From contig OZ271832.1 of NCBI GenBank assembly GCA_965601475.1, forward strand, positions 2,852,001 through 2,916,000: a stretch of DNA of 64,000 nucleotides. Reading direction: 5' to 3'. Numbering within the stretch: position 1 is the stretch's first letter; each line of letters opens with the position of its first letter. Shown here in pieces: positions 1 to 8,538 of this stretch. Source of the DNA: JAWPMT01 sp965601475 (GTDB lineage Bacteria > Bacteroidota > Bacteroidia > Cytophagales > Cyclobacteriaceae). The notes beneath the pieces are model-generated. The model made no database searches, was not told where the DNA came from, and saw only the letters and a list, made by a program, of their open reading frames with translations. A program made the translations under genes and the position numbers.

Positions 1-486
1 CAGTTTGATCTGAGCAGGCTGGAACCTGAGACCTTCAACGCCCGTGTCGCAGAAGATATGTCGGAATTTCTGAAGGCGCTCCGAAAGTTTTACAACAACA
101 GAAGGAAGAAGGCTGATGATGAGCGAGCCAGCTACCTGAAGGAAAAATCTGCCAGCGAAGAGCAACAGCAGCAGTATCTCCAGTTTAGAGATAAGTACGA
201 AAACGAGCGTATCACTTACATGGTGAAGAATACCAGCACAAATGACCGCATTGTTATTTCGGGAAGTGAGTTAGTACAGAAGGTCTATCCGGTCTATGCT
301 CGCCAGGACAATCCCCGGCACCCACTGGATTTCCGCACGATATTCTACTTCCCCGAGAAGTATTTCCTTGGGGCCTACGTAAAGACCCCGGCATTCAATA
401 TCCTGGTGATTTGGTCCATGACGCTCGTTTTGTTCATAACCCTTTATTTTGACGTTCTGAAAAGGATAGTATCCGGTAAGCGATAG
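1..486 (+). CDS. ABC-transporter-like membrane protein, C-terminal fragment
   Basis: The reading frame is open from the first base, so the N-terminus lies outside the window; the ATG at 58 is probably internal. The visible 161 residues hold a charged, glutamine-rich helical stretch (EEQQQQ), a beta-rich segment, and one strong hydrophobic helix close to the C-terminus (around FNILVIWSMTLVLFITLYF) followed by a basic tail. This arrangement resembles the end of large Bacteroidota proteins that fuse an ABC ATPase to an ABC-2 type membrane part, but no ATPase motif is visible here, so the family is an inference. The next gene starts 3 bases after the stop, suggesting co-transcription. Confidence 0.5.
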   Translation, partial: QFDLSRLEPETFNARVAEDMSEFLKALRKFYNNRRKKADDERASYLKEKSASEEQQQQYLQFRDKYENERITYMVKNTSTNDRIVISGSELVQKVYPVYARQDNPRHPLDFRTIFYFPEKYFLGAYVKTPAFNILVIWSMTLVLFITLYFDVLKRIVSGKR

Positions 487-489
487 ATT

Positions 490-1020
490 ATGCAAAAGTT
501 GAGATGGCAGCTCGTGATGCTGCTGGTATTTGCCTGTTCGGGCAAGGAAACACCGTCTTATAAGAATGACCGCGAGGCGCTGGTCAATACCCACGAGGCA
601 TTCATTGACGGGACAAAAACATTTAACTCCCTGGAAAAGGTGCTGGAGAAAGTAGAGCCCGTCATGGGCGGTGCACCCACCACGTTTGCTGGCAGAACAC
701 TTGTCATCTTTTTCAACAGTGAATGTGATCACTGCCAGCAGGAAGCCAGCAATCTATCCGGTAATCTTGACCAGTTGGCCAATGCCCAGATTTGGTGGAT
801 GTCATTTGAAGAACCGGACGTCATGCGTTCCTTCCTCGAAGAAAAGGGCGTCACCAACCATCCCAATACGTATGCCTTTTACATTGACCCCGAGGCAGCT
901 CGTGATCTGTTTGGTTTTATGGGCATGCCTCAAAGCATGATCTATGACGAACAGGGTCTGCTCAATGCCTTCCTGGGGCCGATCACGTTCGAGGAGCAAC
1001 TGAAGGCCTTCTTTGAATGA
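490..1020 (+). CDS. Thioredoxin-like lipoprotein (CxxC)
   Basis: A 176-residue protein with an N-terminal hydrophobic segment ending in a lipobox-like FAC (Cys16), so it is probably exported and lipid-anchored. The thioredoxin fold is indicated by the strand LVIFFNSE followed by the redox motif Cys79-Asp-His-Cys82 and, further on, a GMPQS segment that fits the cis-proline loop. This pattern is typical of TlpA/redoxin-like periplasmic thiol oxidoreductases; the substrate is unknown. It starts 3 bases after the preceding membrane protein and ends directly against the stop codon of convergent lipA, with no spacer. Confidence 0.7.
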   Translation: MQKLRWQLVMLLVFACSGKETPSYKNDREALVNTHEAFIDGTKTFNSLEKVLEKVEPVMGGAPTTFAGRTLVIFFNSECDHCQQEASNLSGNLDQLANAQIWWMSFEEPDVMRSFLEEKGVTNHPNTYAFYIDPEAARDLFGFMGMPQSMIYDEQGLLNAFLGPITFEEQLKAFFE

Positions 1021-1908
1021 TCAGATAGGCACATCCACATGCCTTTCCGCATGGTAGCTGGACCTCACCAGTGGACCTGATTCGACGTATTTGAGACCTC
1101 TTCTCAACCCTTCCTCCCGGTATGCATCGAACTGATCCGGATGGATAAACTCTGCCACTTCGATGTGCATTTTAGTAGGTTGCAGGTATTGGCCTAGGGT
1201 AAGAATATCCAATCCATTCTCAACCAGGTCATCCATGGCTTTGTGCACTTCGTCGGTGGTCTCCCCTAGTCCCAGCATGATACCTGATTTGGTTCTCTTA
1301 CCGGCCTCCTTCGTCAGTTTGATTTGTTCCAGGCTTCGTGCATATTTTGCCTGAGGTCTTACAGGTCGGTATAGCCTTTCAATAGTCTCCATGTTGTGAG
1401 ACACAACCTCCTGTCCACCTTCTATCATGCGATAGAGCGCTTCCCATTTGCCTTTCACGTCAGGGATAAGGGTCTCGATGGTGGTGTCTGGACTTAGTTC
1501 CTTTACTTTCACCACGGTCTGGTACCAGATTTCAGCACCACGATCTTTTAGTTCGTCCCGATTTACGGAGGTGATGACCGCATGTTTCACACCCATCTTT
1601 TGGATGGCCTCAGCTACACGTTGTGGTTCTTCAGCATCATATTCAGGGGGTCTACCAGTAGCTACAGCGCAGAAGGTACAGCTCCTGGTACATACATTGC
1701 CGAGGATCATGAAGGTTGCCGTACCCGCCCCCCAGCACTCGCCCATGTTAGGGCAGTTTCCACTTTCACAAATGGTGTGCAGCTTATTTTCGTCGACGAT
1801 CTTGCGAACAGCTGCGTATTCCTTTCCCACAGGAAGCTTCACCCGCAACCATTTGGGTTTCTTGATCCTCTTCGGTTCCGGACTGTCTATAGTTGGAAGT
1901 TCAATCAT
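1021..1908 (-). CDS. lipA: Lipoyl synthase
   Basis: Radical-SAM enzyme that inserts two sulfur atoms into octanoyl groups on lipoyl domains, serving enzymes such as 2-oxoacid dehydrogenases. From the ATG at 1908 the protein has 295 residues. The auxiliary cluster cysteines are Cys47, Cys52 and Cys58 (CESGNCPNMGEC); the radical-SAM CxxxCxxC is Cys73, Cys77 and Cys80 (CTRSCTFC); the C-terminal RSSY signature is present in GPLVRSSYHAE. A longer frame reaches 2052, but its extra residues overlap the upstream gene and look non-native, so 1908 was chosen. It lies 13 bases downstream of the beta-barrel-like gene at 1922-2653, probably one transcript. Two E1 dehydrogenase genes that would need lipoylated partners are also in this window. 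Confidence 0.95.
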   Translation of the reverse strand: MIELPTIDSPEPKRIKKPKWLRVKLPVGKEYAAVRKIVDENKLHTICESGNCPNMGECWGAGTATFMILGNVCTRSCTFCAVATGRPPEYDAEEPQRVAEAIQKMGVKHAVITSVNRDELKDRGAEIWYQTVVKVKELSPDTTIETLIPDVKGKWEALYRMIEGGQEVVSHNMETIERLYRPVRPQAKYARSLEQIKLTKEAGKRTKSGIMLGLGETTDEVHKAMDDLVENGLDILTLGQYLQPTKMHIEVAEFIHPDQFDAYREEGLRRGLKYVESGPLVRSSYHAERHVDVPI

Positions 1909-1921
1909 TTTCTTACTTAAA

Positions 1922-2653
1922 TTATTTGCGCGATCCCCAAAACAAAGTGAAGAACGCCGAGGTGAAAAGGGCCCTGTTTTTCTGGGTAGGTACGAGTATG
2001 ATTTTTTGGGTGTATACTTCAGCCATGACGCCCACTTCGATTCCGGCGACACTCTTTCGGAAAGTTCCGAATTCGAATATGGTGGAAGTCTTGGCGTTGG
2101 CCCCGGGAGTCAGATGCCCCAGACACAGCCCTTCAAAAAGGCGACCCGATCCTTGTATGGCATTGGGTGACGTGTGCACGATCGGATCATAGCGTCGACT
2201 CCTTCCTTCGCTCACTACCATGTATGGAGCTACAATTCCGATGGTAGGTCCGGCAGCTGCGGTCAGGTGGATTTGTACCCCCTGCTGCGGTGCCTTCTTG
2301 AAAACAACCTTTTCAAGTCCGACCTGGCCCCGGATAGCATAAAGAAAATTTTGCTTGCCGAAGATGAAAGAAGTTCCGGTCTGAGGAGAAACATACCGTT
2401 GCTCCTTGGGATGCTTTACATTCACCATTTCGAAACCTATGGTCCGATAAAGGTCCTTTCCAACATTCTTTGACCATTTAAACACAAATCCACCAATCAG
2501 ACCTGAATTGGTGTTTTTATTGATGCCCCAGATGAACTCCTTGGTATACTCGTAATCTTCCTCGAAGATTTGGCCAAATCCGATAGCTGGGAAAAAAGCC
2601 AAAATCAACCATAATTTGCGAATCAACAACACCCTCCGAATATTTGTATCCAT
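1922..2653 (-). CDS. Putative outer-membrane beta-barrel protein
   Basis: A 243-residue protein with a signal peptide (hydrophobic LWLILAFFPAIGFGQ after a basic start). The rest alternates hydrophobic and polar residues with many Gly and aromatic residues (GLIGGFVFKW, IRGQVGLEKVV, AFFTLFWGSRK) and ends in an aromatic-rich strand, as expected for a small outer-membrane barrel. No named family was recognised with certainty. It lies directly upstream of lipA on the same strand; there is no obvious functional link to lipoylation. Confidence 0.6.
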   Translation of the reverse strand: MDTNIRRVLLIRKLWLILAFFPAIGFGQIFEEDYEYTKEFIWGINKNTNSGLIGGFVFKWSKNVGKDLYRTIGFEMVNVKHPKEQRYVSPQTGTSFIFGKQNFLYAIRGQVGLEKVVFKKAPQQGVQIHLTAAAGPTIGIVAPYMVVSEGRSRRYDPIVHTSPNAIQGSGRLFEGLCLGHLTPGANAKTSTIFEFGTFRKSVAGIEVGVMAEVYTQKIILVPTQKNRALFTSAFFTLFWGSRK

Positions 2654-2682
2654 AACGCGCTCGTAAAAGTAATGGTTTGTTT

Positions 2683-3084
2683 ATGCATATAAAATCAACT
2701 TACAAAGGAGAACTACGGACCGAAGCGATCCACTTATCTTCTGACACAGAAATCATCACCGACGCCCCGGTCGACAACCATGGCAAGGGTCAATCTTTTT
2801 CGCCCACTGACCTGGTTGCGGCAGCCCTGACTTCCTGCATGATGACGATTATGGGAATCGCAGCAGAAAAAAATGGCTGGTCACTCGATGGCTTGAAGGC
2901 GGAGACAAAGAAAATCATGAGAGCAGACCCCCGGAAAATCTCCAGGATTGAGATTCAGTTTTCATGGCCTGAGTGTGATCTCACGGAAGAGCAACGTCAA
3001 CACCTCAAAGACAAAGCAGTCACCTGTCCTGTGGCACTAAGCTTGCATCATGAGCTTGTGCAGGATGTGAAGTTCAATTTTTAG
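2683..3084 (+). CDS. OsmC-like peroxiredoxin
   Basis: OsmC/Ohr-type thiol peroxidase of 133 residues. The two family cysteines are in SCMMT (Cys52) and VTCPV (Cys115), and the fold signature SPTDLVAAALTSC precedes the first. OsmC proteins reduce organic hydroperoxides. ATG 2683 was chosen over an in-frame TTG at 2677. The gene ends head-to-head with the bacillithiol-associated ytxJ, overlapping it by 4 bases, so the two 3' ends share sequence. A reducing partner is not visible, but bacillithiol is a reasonable candidate thiol in this genome. Confidence 0.85.
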   Translation: MHIKSTYKGELRTEAIHLSSDTEIITDAPVDNHGKGQSFSPTDLVAAALTSCMMTIMGIAAEKNGWSLDGLKAETKKIMRADPRKISRIEIQFSWPECDLTEEQRQHLKDKAVTCPVALSLHHELVQDVKFNF

Positions 3085-3437
3085 GCAATCGCCTTTTGAT
3101 TATTGGAAATGGTTACCAGGTCTTGGTAGTCTATGCCAAAGTGGGAAGCATCGTGAACGACCTTGCCGTTTCTCAGTACGATCACCTGGGGTGATTGATG
3201 TCGCACATTCAGTTTTTCGGCGACTGCATTCGAGACATCACGAAAACGGATAAGATCCAGGAAATAGGTTTTCACCTGATTCATTTCGGCCTGATCCCAG
3301 CGTCGTTCAAGTCGATCAAGTGATGCAGCACTGATAGAGCATCTTGTGCTGTGTTTGAAAATGATAATGGGCCGGCTATTCGACTCATCTATGATTTGGT
3401 CTATTGTGTCGACCGATTGTAACTCGCTCCAGTTCAT
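3081..3437 (-). CDS. ytxJ: Bacillithiol-system redox protein YtxJ
   Basis: A monothiol thioredoxin-like protein of 118 residues. The strand PIIIFKHS is followed by the active-site segment TRCSIS with a single cysteine, Cys33, as in the YtxJ family (proposed bacilliredoxin-like proteins that act on bacillithiol-protein disulfides). The ATG at 3437 (MNWSEL) matches the family's usual start; upstream codons in frame belong to the preceding gene's 3' region. The PRYS-repeat gene stops at 3439, one base before this start, so translation is probably coupled. BshC and YpdA, which make and reduce bacillithiol, are encoded near 52-55 kb. Confidence 0.85.
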   Translation of the reverse strand: MNWSELQSVDTIDQIIDESNSRPIIIFKHSTRCSISAASLDRLERRWDQAEMNQVKTYFLDLIRFRDVSNAVAEKLNVRHQSPQVIVLRNGKVVHDASHFGIDYQDLVTISNNQKAIA

Positions 3438-3438
3438 A

Positions 3439-4545
3439 CTAGTTGTTCCAGATTTCTCTCTCTTTTCTATCAAATTTTGGTTTTGAAATCTTGTCTTTAA
3501 CAGCTTGGGGTTGTTCTTTGTTCCCATTCAGTTTTACCCACATGATATTCCACTTCCTCATAGCCTCGCGGAAGAAGTCATTGCTCACATACGCAGCTTT
3601 CTTGTACTTGTAGCTGGGGTGCTGATGCTTGGCATACTTCACCTTCATCTTATAAGGTCCAAGGTAGTTGGCAATGGCATTCGCATTCCAGGAGTGATCG
3701 GGACGATTCACCCGGATCGGACCCATGAACGAGGAGACATATCGGTTGGGGAAAAGTGATTGCCATACCTGACGGACATACAGGTTGAAGGTCATGGTGT
3801 TGGAATACCTGGGCTTGACCTTATAATCCTTGTTGGCGAATGGTGATCCGGGAGAATACCTGGGGGCTACCAGAAGGTCAGATTTTGACCAACGATTGGG
3901 TTTAGTATACCGAGGTTTAACCACCTGTCGCTTCCCCAGAAATGGTGAGGGAGCCGAATATCTTGGTGTTGTCCCGGCCAGTTGACGCTTGGTAAATGGC
4001 ATGCCAGTGGAGTACCTGGGCCTCACGACAAAAGAGCTTCTACTGAACGGACTAGGTCGGGAATATCGAGGCTTGACCGCGAAAGAACTTCGGCTAAATG
4101 GATTGGGCTGGGAATAGCGAGGACTTACCCTAAAGGAGCTGCGGCTAAATGGATTGGGTGCGGAATATCGCGGTTTTCGCAGTGCCAGGTCTGATCGAGT
4201 GAAAGGTTTGCCAGGAGAAAAACGTGGTCTTGTGGTCACGGGACGCCGCCCGAAAGGAGCAGGCGGAGAATACCTGGGCTTGATGGGTGCTCCCGTGGAG
4301 GTCTTGCCGAAGGATAACGATCTTGGGGCCGCGAATTTACCTGAGGTTCCCGGAGGTCCTTGACTTCTGCCTTTTTTTGAGAACAGCCTGTAGAAGAAAC
4401 CGCGCCGTTCGATGCGCTCAGTCTTCAGTCGTTTTTGCGTATCCTCCAAAAGCTGTGCTTGCACGTCCGTGACGGATGCCAGCAAGATTATGCTGAAGAA
4501 TGCTATGGTGACTAAAAACCGCAAATGCTGAGGGATTGTGATCAA
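3439..4545 (-). CDS. Secreted PRYS-repeat protein, unknown function
   Basis: A 368-residue protein beginning with a hydrophobic signal sequence that ends at VQAQ. Residues 89 to 260 consist of ten tandem units of 17-18 residues, consensus K-P-R-Y-S-x-P-x-P-F-S-R-S-S-F-x-V, starting near residues 89, 106, 124, 141, 158, 175, 193, 210, 227 and 244. The remainder is basic and tyrosine-rich (KYAKHQHPSYKYKK). No ATG is available upstream of the signal peptide: the frame is bounded by a stop near 4570, so the TTG at 4545 is the likely start. The protein is very basic, fitting binding to an anionic surface or polymer, but its function is not known. It lies between the E1 dehydrogenase gene (33-base gap) and ytxJ. 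Confidence 0.7.
   Translation of the reverse strand: MITIPQHLRFLVTIAFFSIILLASVTDVQAQLLEDTQKRLKTERIERRGFFYRLFSKKGRSQGPPGTSGKFAAPRSLSFGKTSTGAPIKPRYSPPAPFGRRPVTTRPRFSPGKPFTRSDLALRKPRYSAPNPFSRSSFRVSPRYSQPNPFSRSSFAVKPRYSRPSPFSRSSFVVRPRYSTGMPFTKRQLAGTTPRYSAPSPFLGKRQVVKPRYTKPNRWSKSDLLVAPRYSPGSPFANKDYKVKPRYSNTMTFNLYVRQVWQSLFPNRYVSSFMGPIRVNRPDHSWNANAIANYLGPYKMKVKYAKHQHPSYKYKKAAYVSNDFFREAMRKWNIMWVKLNGNKEQPQAVKDKISKPKFDRKEREIWNN
3766..4281 (-). repeat. Ten 17-18 codon tandem repeats inside the PRYS gene
   Basis: In-frame tandem repeats of about 51 bases encoding the PRYS unit. The middle copies are closest to each other (PNPFSRSSF occurs twice and PSPFSRSSF once), the outer ones are more diverged, which suggests growth from the centre by slippage or unequal exchange. 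Confidence 0.85.
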
Positions 4546-4578
4546 AGATTGACAATTACGCGCAGAATCTCAACTGAC

Positions 4579-6552
4579 TCAATACTCTAGTAATGTCTGA
4601 ACCTTCTCTTTTAACCGTCCATTTGGCAAAAAATTGTCCTCCAGCGCTGCTGCAAATGGTACCGGTGTATCCAGGGAGGCTTCCCTCATCACTGGAGCAT
4701 CCAATTCCTGAAAGCAGTGCTCTCCCACCCAACTGGCAATTTCGGCGCCTATGCCGCCAGTGAGTGTATCTTCATGCAAAATCAGTAGTTTGTGCGTCTT
4801 GCTCACCGAGTTGCGTACGGCATCTTTATCCCAGGGTAACAACGTGCGCAAATCCAGTATCTCGATCCTGCCATCGAAGTCCTGAGCAATCTCCAAAGCC
4901 CAATGTACACCCAACCCATACGTAACCAGGGTCAGGTCGGTACCTTCCTTCACGACTTCAGCCTTGCCAATCTCAAGTGTATAGTAAGGTTGCGGAACTT
5001 CCCCGGACAATGAGCGATAGAGGTATTTGTGCTCAAAAAACATCACTGGATTCGGATCCTCAATCGCGGCACACAAAAGGCCTTTAGCGTCATGTGGGTT
5101 AGAAGGATACACGATCTTCAATCCCGGAGTATGAAAAAACCAGGCTTCGTTGGACTGTGAATGGAAAGGGCCTGCACCGACTCCAGCGCCTGTAGGCATG
5201 CGAATAACCACATCTGCATTTTGTTGCCATCGATAGTGGATCTTGGCGAGGTTATTCACGATCTGGTTAAAGCCACAGGTAACAAAGTCCGCGAATTGCA
5301 TTTCTACAATGGCTTTCATACCAGCGATGCTGAGGCCTAATGCACTACCCACGATGGCGGATTCGCAAAGTGGTGTGTTCCGAATCCTGTCATGACCAAA
5401 TCGATCAACGAAACCTTCGGTGATTTTGAACACCCCGCCATATTCAGCTACATCCTGCCCCATGAGGATAAGTTCATGGTGCTTTTCGAGGGATTGTGCC
5501 AGACCTTCGGAGATCGCATCCACAAACCTCAAAGACTGCGTGTGCATACCTGTGAGATCTGTAGGCGTTGGTTCGTGCGGGGCGAAGAGGTCATCTATTT
5601 CCGTAGAGGTGGACGCTTCCACGGGTTTTTCATCGAAAGCCAGCCGCACGTTATCATCTATTTCTTTTTTGAGCGCTACCCTGATTTCGGCCAGCGCTTC
5701 CGTCGAAACTCCCTCACCCTTTAGAAATGCCTCATAGTTCTCGATGGGGTCCTTTTCAGCCCAATATTCCATGAGCTCTTTGGGTACATATTTTGTGCCG
5801 GAGGCTTCTTCGTGGCCACGCATCCGGAAGGTGCGTGCTTCAAAAATGATGGGTCGGGGGTTCTCACGGACGCTTTGGACGAGTGGCTCAAGTTCATTCA
5901 ACACTTCCAGGATATTGTTGCCATCGACACTGTAAGCTTCCATGCCATAAGCCGGACCTTTCACCGTGAAGGATTCGAAATTGAACTGCTCACTACTGGG
6001 TGTGGAGAGTCCATACCCATTATTTTCAATCACAAAGATCACCGGTAGGTTCCACACGGAGGCCACGTTGACGGCTTCATGAAAATCTCCCTCACTGGAG
6101 CCCCCATCACCAGTGAACACCAGTGTTGCCTGTCCGGATTTTCGAATTTTCTGTGCCAGAGCGATGCCATCGGCAATGCCCAACTGTGGCCCTAGGTGTG
6201 AGATCATCCCAACGATCTTATGTGCCGCGGTACCAAAGTGGAAACTACGGTCACGCCCTTTGGTAAACCCGCTCGCTTTGCCCTGGAATTGGCCAAAAAG
6301 CTTTGCTAGCGGAACCTGTCGTGTGGTAAAAACACCCAGGTTCCTGTGCATAGGCAATATGAATTCGTCGTTGTCCAGTGCCAGTGCGGCTCCGACCGAT
6401 ATGGCCTCCTGTCCTATGCCTGAAAACCACTTGCTAATCCTGCCCTGGCGCAGTAGAATGAGCATTTTTTCCTCAATCAGTCTTGGGAAAACCAGTGATC
6501 GGTAGATGTCAAGAAGCTTTTTCTTGCTTCGGCGATTGCGTTTGAAGTCCAT
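4579..6552 (-). CDS. 2-oxoacid dehydrogenase E1, alpha and beta fused
   Basis: Thiamine-diphosphate-dependent E1 of a 2-oxoacid dehydrogenase complex, most like branched-chain (2-oxoisovalerate) type, with alpha and beta subunits fused in 657 residues. Residues 1 to about 310 are the alpha part, with the thiamine-binding motif starting at Gly148-Asp149-Gly150 and closing at Asn177-Asn178 (ENNGYG). After a linker rich in Thr/Pro, residues from about 335 form the beta part (MGQDVAEYGGVFK, ESAIVGSALGLS, PTGAGVGAGPFHSQS). It would decarboxylate the 2-oxoacid and acylate the lipoyl group of an E2 subunit; no E2 gene is next to it. A near-consensus promoter lies 20 bases upstream, divergent from the M16 peptidase gene. 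Confidence 0.9.
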   Translation of the reverse strand: MDFKRNRRSKKKLLDIYRSLVFPRLIEEKMLILLRQGRISKWFSGIGQEAISVGAALALDNDEFILPMHRNLGVFTTRQVPLAKLFGQFQGKASGFTKGRDRSFHFGTAAHKIVGMISHLGPQLGIADGIALAQKIRKSGQATLVFTGDGGSSEGDFHEAVNVASVWNLPVIFVIENNGYGLSTPSSEQFNFESFTVKGPAYGMEAYSVDGNNILEVLNELEPLVQSVRENPRPIIFEARTFRMRGHEEASGTKYVPKELMEYWAEKDPIENYEAFLKGEGVSTEALAEIRVALKKEIDDNVRLAFDEKPVEASTSTEIDDLFAPHEPTPTDLTGMHTQSLRFVDAISEGLAQSLEKHHELILMGQDVAEYGGVFKITEGFVDRFGHDRIRNTPLCESAIVGSALGLSIAGMKAIVEMQFADFVTCGFNQIVNNLAKIHYRWQQNADVVIRMPTGAGVGAGPFHSQSNEAWFFHTPGLKIVYPSNPHDAKGLLCAAIEDPNPVMFFEHKYLYRSLSGEVPQPYYTLEIGKAEVVKEGTDLTLVTYGLGVHWALEIAQDFDGRIEILDLRTLLPWDKDAVRNSVSKTHKLLILHEDTLTGGIGAEIASWVGEHCFQELDAPVMREASLDTPVPFAAALEDNFLPNGRLKEKVQTLLEY

Positions 6553-6571
6553 ATTGGGGTGAAAAGTTGCG

Positions 6572-6602
6572 CAAAGCTAGCGCTAATGGCATCGACAGGC
6601 AA
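6572..6602 (-). promoter_or_regulatory. Bacteroidota-type promoter for the E1 gene
   Basis: On the minus strand TAGCTTTG (6572-6579) fits the -7 box TAnnTTTG exactly, and TTG at 6600-6602 sits 20 bases further upstream, the spacing expected for the -33 element. The predicted transcript start leaves a leader of about 12 bases before the ATG at 6552. Confidence 0.65.
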
Positions 6603-6609
6603 TTAACCT

Positions 6610-6617
6610 TACTTTTG
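6610..6617 (+). promoter_or_regulatory. -7 box of the M16 peptidase gene
   Basis: TACTTTTG matches TAnnTTTG and ends only 5 bases before the ATG at 6623, so the messenger would be leaderless or nearly so. No good -33 element was seen at the usual spacing. It is back to back with the E1 promoter. Confidence 0.5.
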
Positions 6618-6622
6618 TGCGC

Positions 6623-7864
6623 ATGATAAAATTCGAGGAGTTCTACCTGGAAAATGGCTTGCAGGTGATTGTGCACGAAGACCCCGACTCGGCCCTGGTC
6701 TGTATGAACCTGCTCTATAAAGTGGGCTCAAGAAACGAGAGACCTCATAAGACTGGGTTTGCACACCTTTTTGAGCATCTGATGTTCGGCGGGTCAGCCA
6801 ATATTCCTCAATTTGACACACCGCTGCAAATGGTAGGTGGAGACAACAATGCTTTTACCAGCACAGACATCACCAACTACTATATCACGCTACCAGCGGC
6901 CAATGTAGAAACGGCTTTTTGGCTGGAATCCGACAGGATGCTGGGCTTGTCCTTCGACCCAAAGGTGTTGGAGGTGCAGCAAAAAGTAGTCATTGAAGAG
7001 TTTCGCCAACGCTATATCAATCAACCTTACGGAGATATCTGGCACCTACTGCGACCGATGGCTTACGAGAAACACGCGTACCAGTGGCCCACCATTGGTA
7101 GCGATATCAGCCATATAGAAGAAGCGACCATGGAGGATGTCAAGCAGTTTTTCTATAGCTGGTATGTTCCCAATAATGCAGTTTTGGTGCTTGCAGGAGC
7201 AATTGATAAAGACAAGGCGCGACACCTGGCGGAGAAATGGTTTGGCCCCATTCCCGCCGGAACTACGACTCCACCAAACCCGGAAGCAGAACCCGTTCAG
7301 CAGGTGGCCAGACGCAAAGAGCACGTGGCGGATGTGCCTACCAGCGCATTCTACAAGGTTTATCACATGCCTGGACGGATGGACACCGGTTACCACCCTG
7401 CCGACTTGCTCAGTGATGTGCTTGGAAGAGGCAAATCTTCACTGCTCTATCAGCAGTTGGTAAGGCAACATGAGATTTTCAGAAGTGTATCCAGTTATGT
7501 AACCGGTAGTGTGGATCCGGGGCTCCTGGTCATCAGCGGCAAGCTTGCACAAGGGGTGGATCTTGAGGAGGCTGAGCAGGCCGTTTCGAGGATCACCGAC
7601 GGTATTCTTCAGCATGGTGTGGAACAGGAAGATCTTGAGCGAGTGAAGAATCAATCTGAGGCGGCCCTGGTGTATGGCGAAGTAGAATTGCTCAATCGTG
7701 CCATGAGCCTGGCTTACAGCGCCTTTTTGGGCGATACCAATTTGGCAAATGAAGAGCTGGAGCAAATAAGAAAAGTCGGCAAGGAGGATATTGAAAGTGC
7801 CGCAGCTTCTATCTTGCGCGACGAAAACTCATCTACACTGTACTACAAGGCCAAGGCCCAATAA
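6623..7864 (+). CDS. M16 family zinc peptidase
   Basis: A 413-residue insulinase/processing-peptidase-like protein. The inverted zinc motif HxxEH is His48-Leu-Phe-Glu51-His52 (HLFEHLMFGG), and the distal glutamate region is present around VVIEEFRQRY. One active M16 domain pair is visible, the size of single-unit bacterial M16B members; many of these work with a second inactive subunit, which is not seen nearby. There is no clear signal peptide. ATG 6623 is preferred over a GTG at 6617 because the latter is part of the -7 box. ispF follows 10 bases downstream. Confidence 0.9.
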   Translation: MIKFEEFYLENGLQVIVHEDPDSALVCMNLLYKVGSRNERPHKTGFAHLFEHLMFGGSANIPQFDTPLQMVGGDNNAFTSTDITNYYITLPAANVETAFWLESDRMLGLSFDPKVLEVQQKVVIEEFRQRYINQPYGDIWHLLRPMAYEKHAYQWPTIGSDISHIEEATMEDVKQFFYSWYVPNNAVLVLAGAIDKDKARHLAEKWFGPIPAGTTTPPNPEAEPVQQVARRKEHVADVPTSAFYKVYHMPGRMDTGYHPADLLSDVLGRGKSSLLYQQLVRQHEIFRSVSSYVTGSVDPGLLVISGKLAQGVDLEEAEQAVSRITDGILQHGVEQEDLERVKNQSEAALVYGEVELLNRAMSLAYSAFLGDTNLANEELEQIRKVGKEDIESAAASILRDENSSTLYYKAKAQ

Positions 7865-7874
7865 CCAAGCGACT

Positions 7875-8390
7875 ATGAAACCAAATATCCGAATAGGCTA
7901 CGGCTACGATGTACATCGACTGGCAGAGGGTGTCCCTTTTTGGTTGGGGGGAATCCAGATTGAGCATAGCCATGGCGCCTATGGACACTCCGATGCAGAT
8001 GTGCTGATTCACGTGATTTGTGATGCGCTGTTGGGAGCGGCTAACCTCAGGGACATTGGTTATCACTTTTCCGACAAGGACCCAAAGTACAAAGGCATCG
8101 ACAGTAAGGTTTTGCTACGGAAGGTGGTGGAACTCATTCAGCAGGAAGGTTATGAGATTGGCAATGTTGATGCGACCGTATGCCTGCAAGCTCCGAAGAT
8201 CTCTCCCTATATAGAGGATATGAAGGCCTGCCTGGCCGAAGTGATGGAAATTGCTGAAAAAGACATTTCCGTAAAGGCAACGACTACTGAAAAGCTGGGT
8301 TTTGTAGGCAGGGAAGAAGGCGTATCTGCGCACGCAGTAGCGCTGATCTATGAGCCTGATAACCCTACGATCGTCCGTCGCTTTCCTTAG
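7875..8390 (+). CDS. ispF: 2-C-methyl-D-erythritol 2,4-cyclodiphosphate synthase
   Basis: Non-mevalonate isoprenoid pathway enzyme that cyclises CDP-methylerythritol 2-phosphate. The 171-residue length is normal. Zinc ligands are in the DxH motif Asp12-Val-His14 and His46 in the GHSDADVLIH signature; the IGYHFSDKDP loop and C-terminal TTTEKLGFVGR motif are present. The ATG at 7875 was chosen because the family begins directly with xIRIGxGYDVHR. Probably co-transcribed with the M16 peptidase. Confidence 0.95.
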   Translation: MKPNIRIGYGYDVHRLAEGVPFWLGGIQIEHSHGAYGHSDADVLIHVICDALLGAANLRDIGYHFSDKDPKYKGIDSKVLLRKVVELIQQEGYEIGNVDATVCLQAPKISPYIEDMKACLAEVMEIAEKDISVKATTTEKLGFVGREEGVSAHAVALIYEPDNPTIVRRFP

Positions 8391-8538
8391 CAGCCTGTCA
8401 ACCAGGAACCAGTAATTAGACAAACCTGGGGATTCGACGAATTTGGCACCCCTAATAGCTCAATTTGTGGACTCTGTTCTTTGCACGCGCTTCTAGCTTC
8501 GAAGCCGAATCATCAATTGAAACCGCAAAGAACAAATC

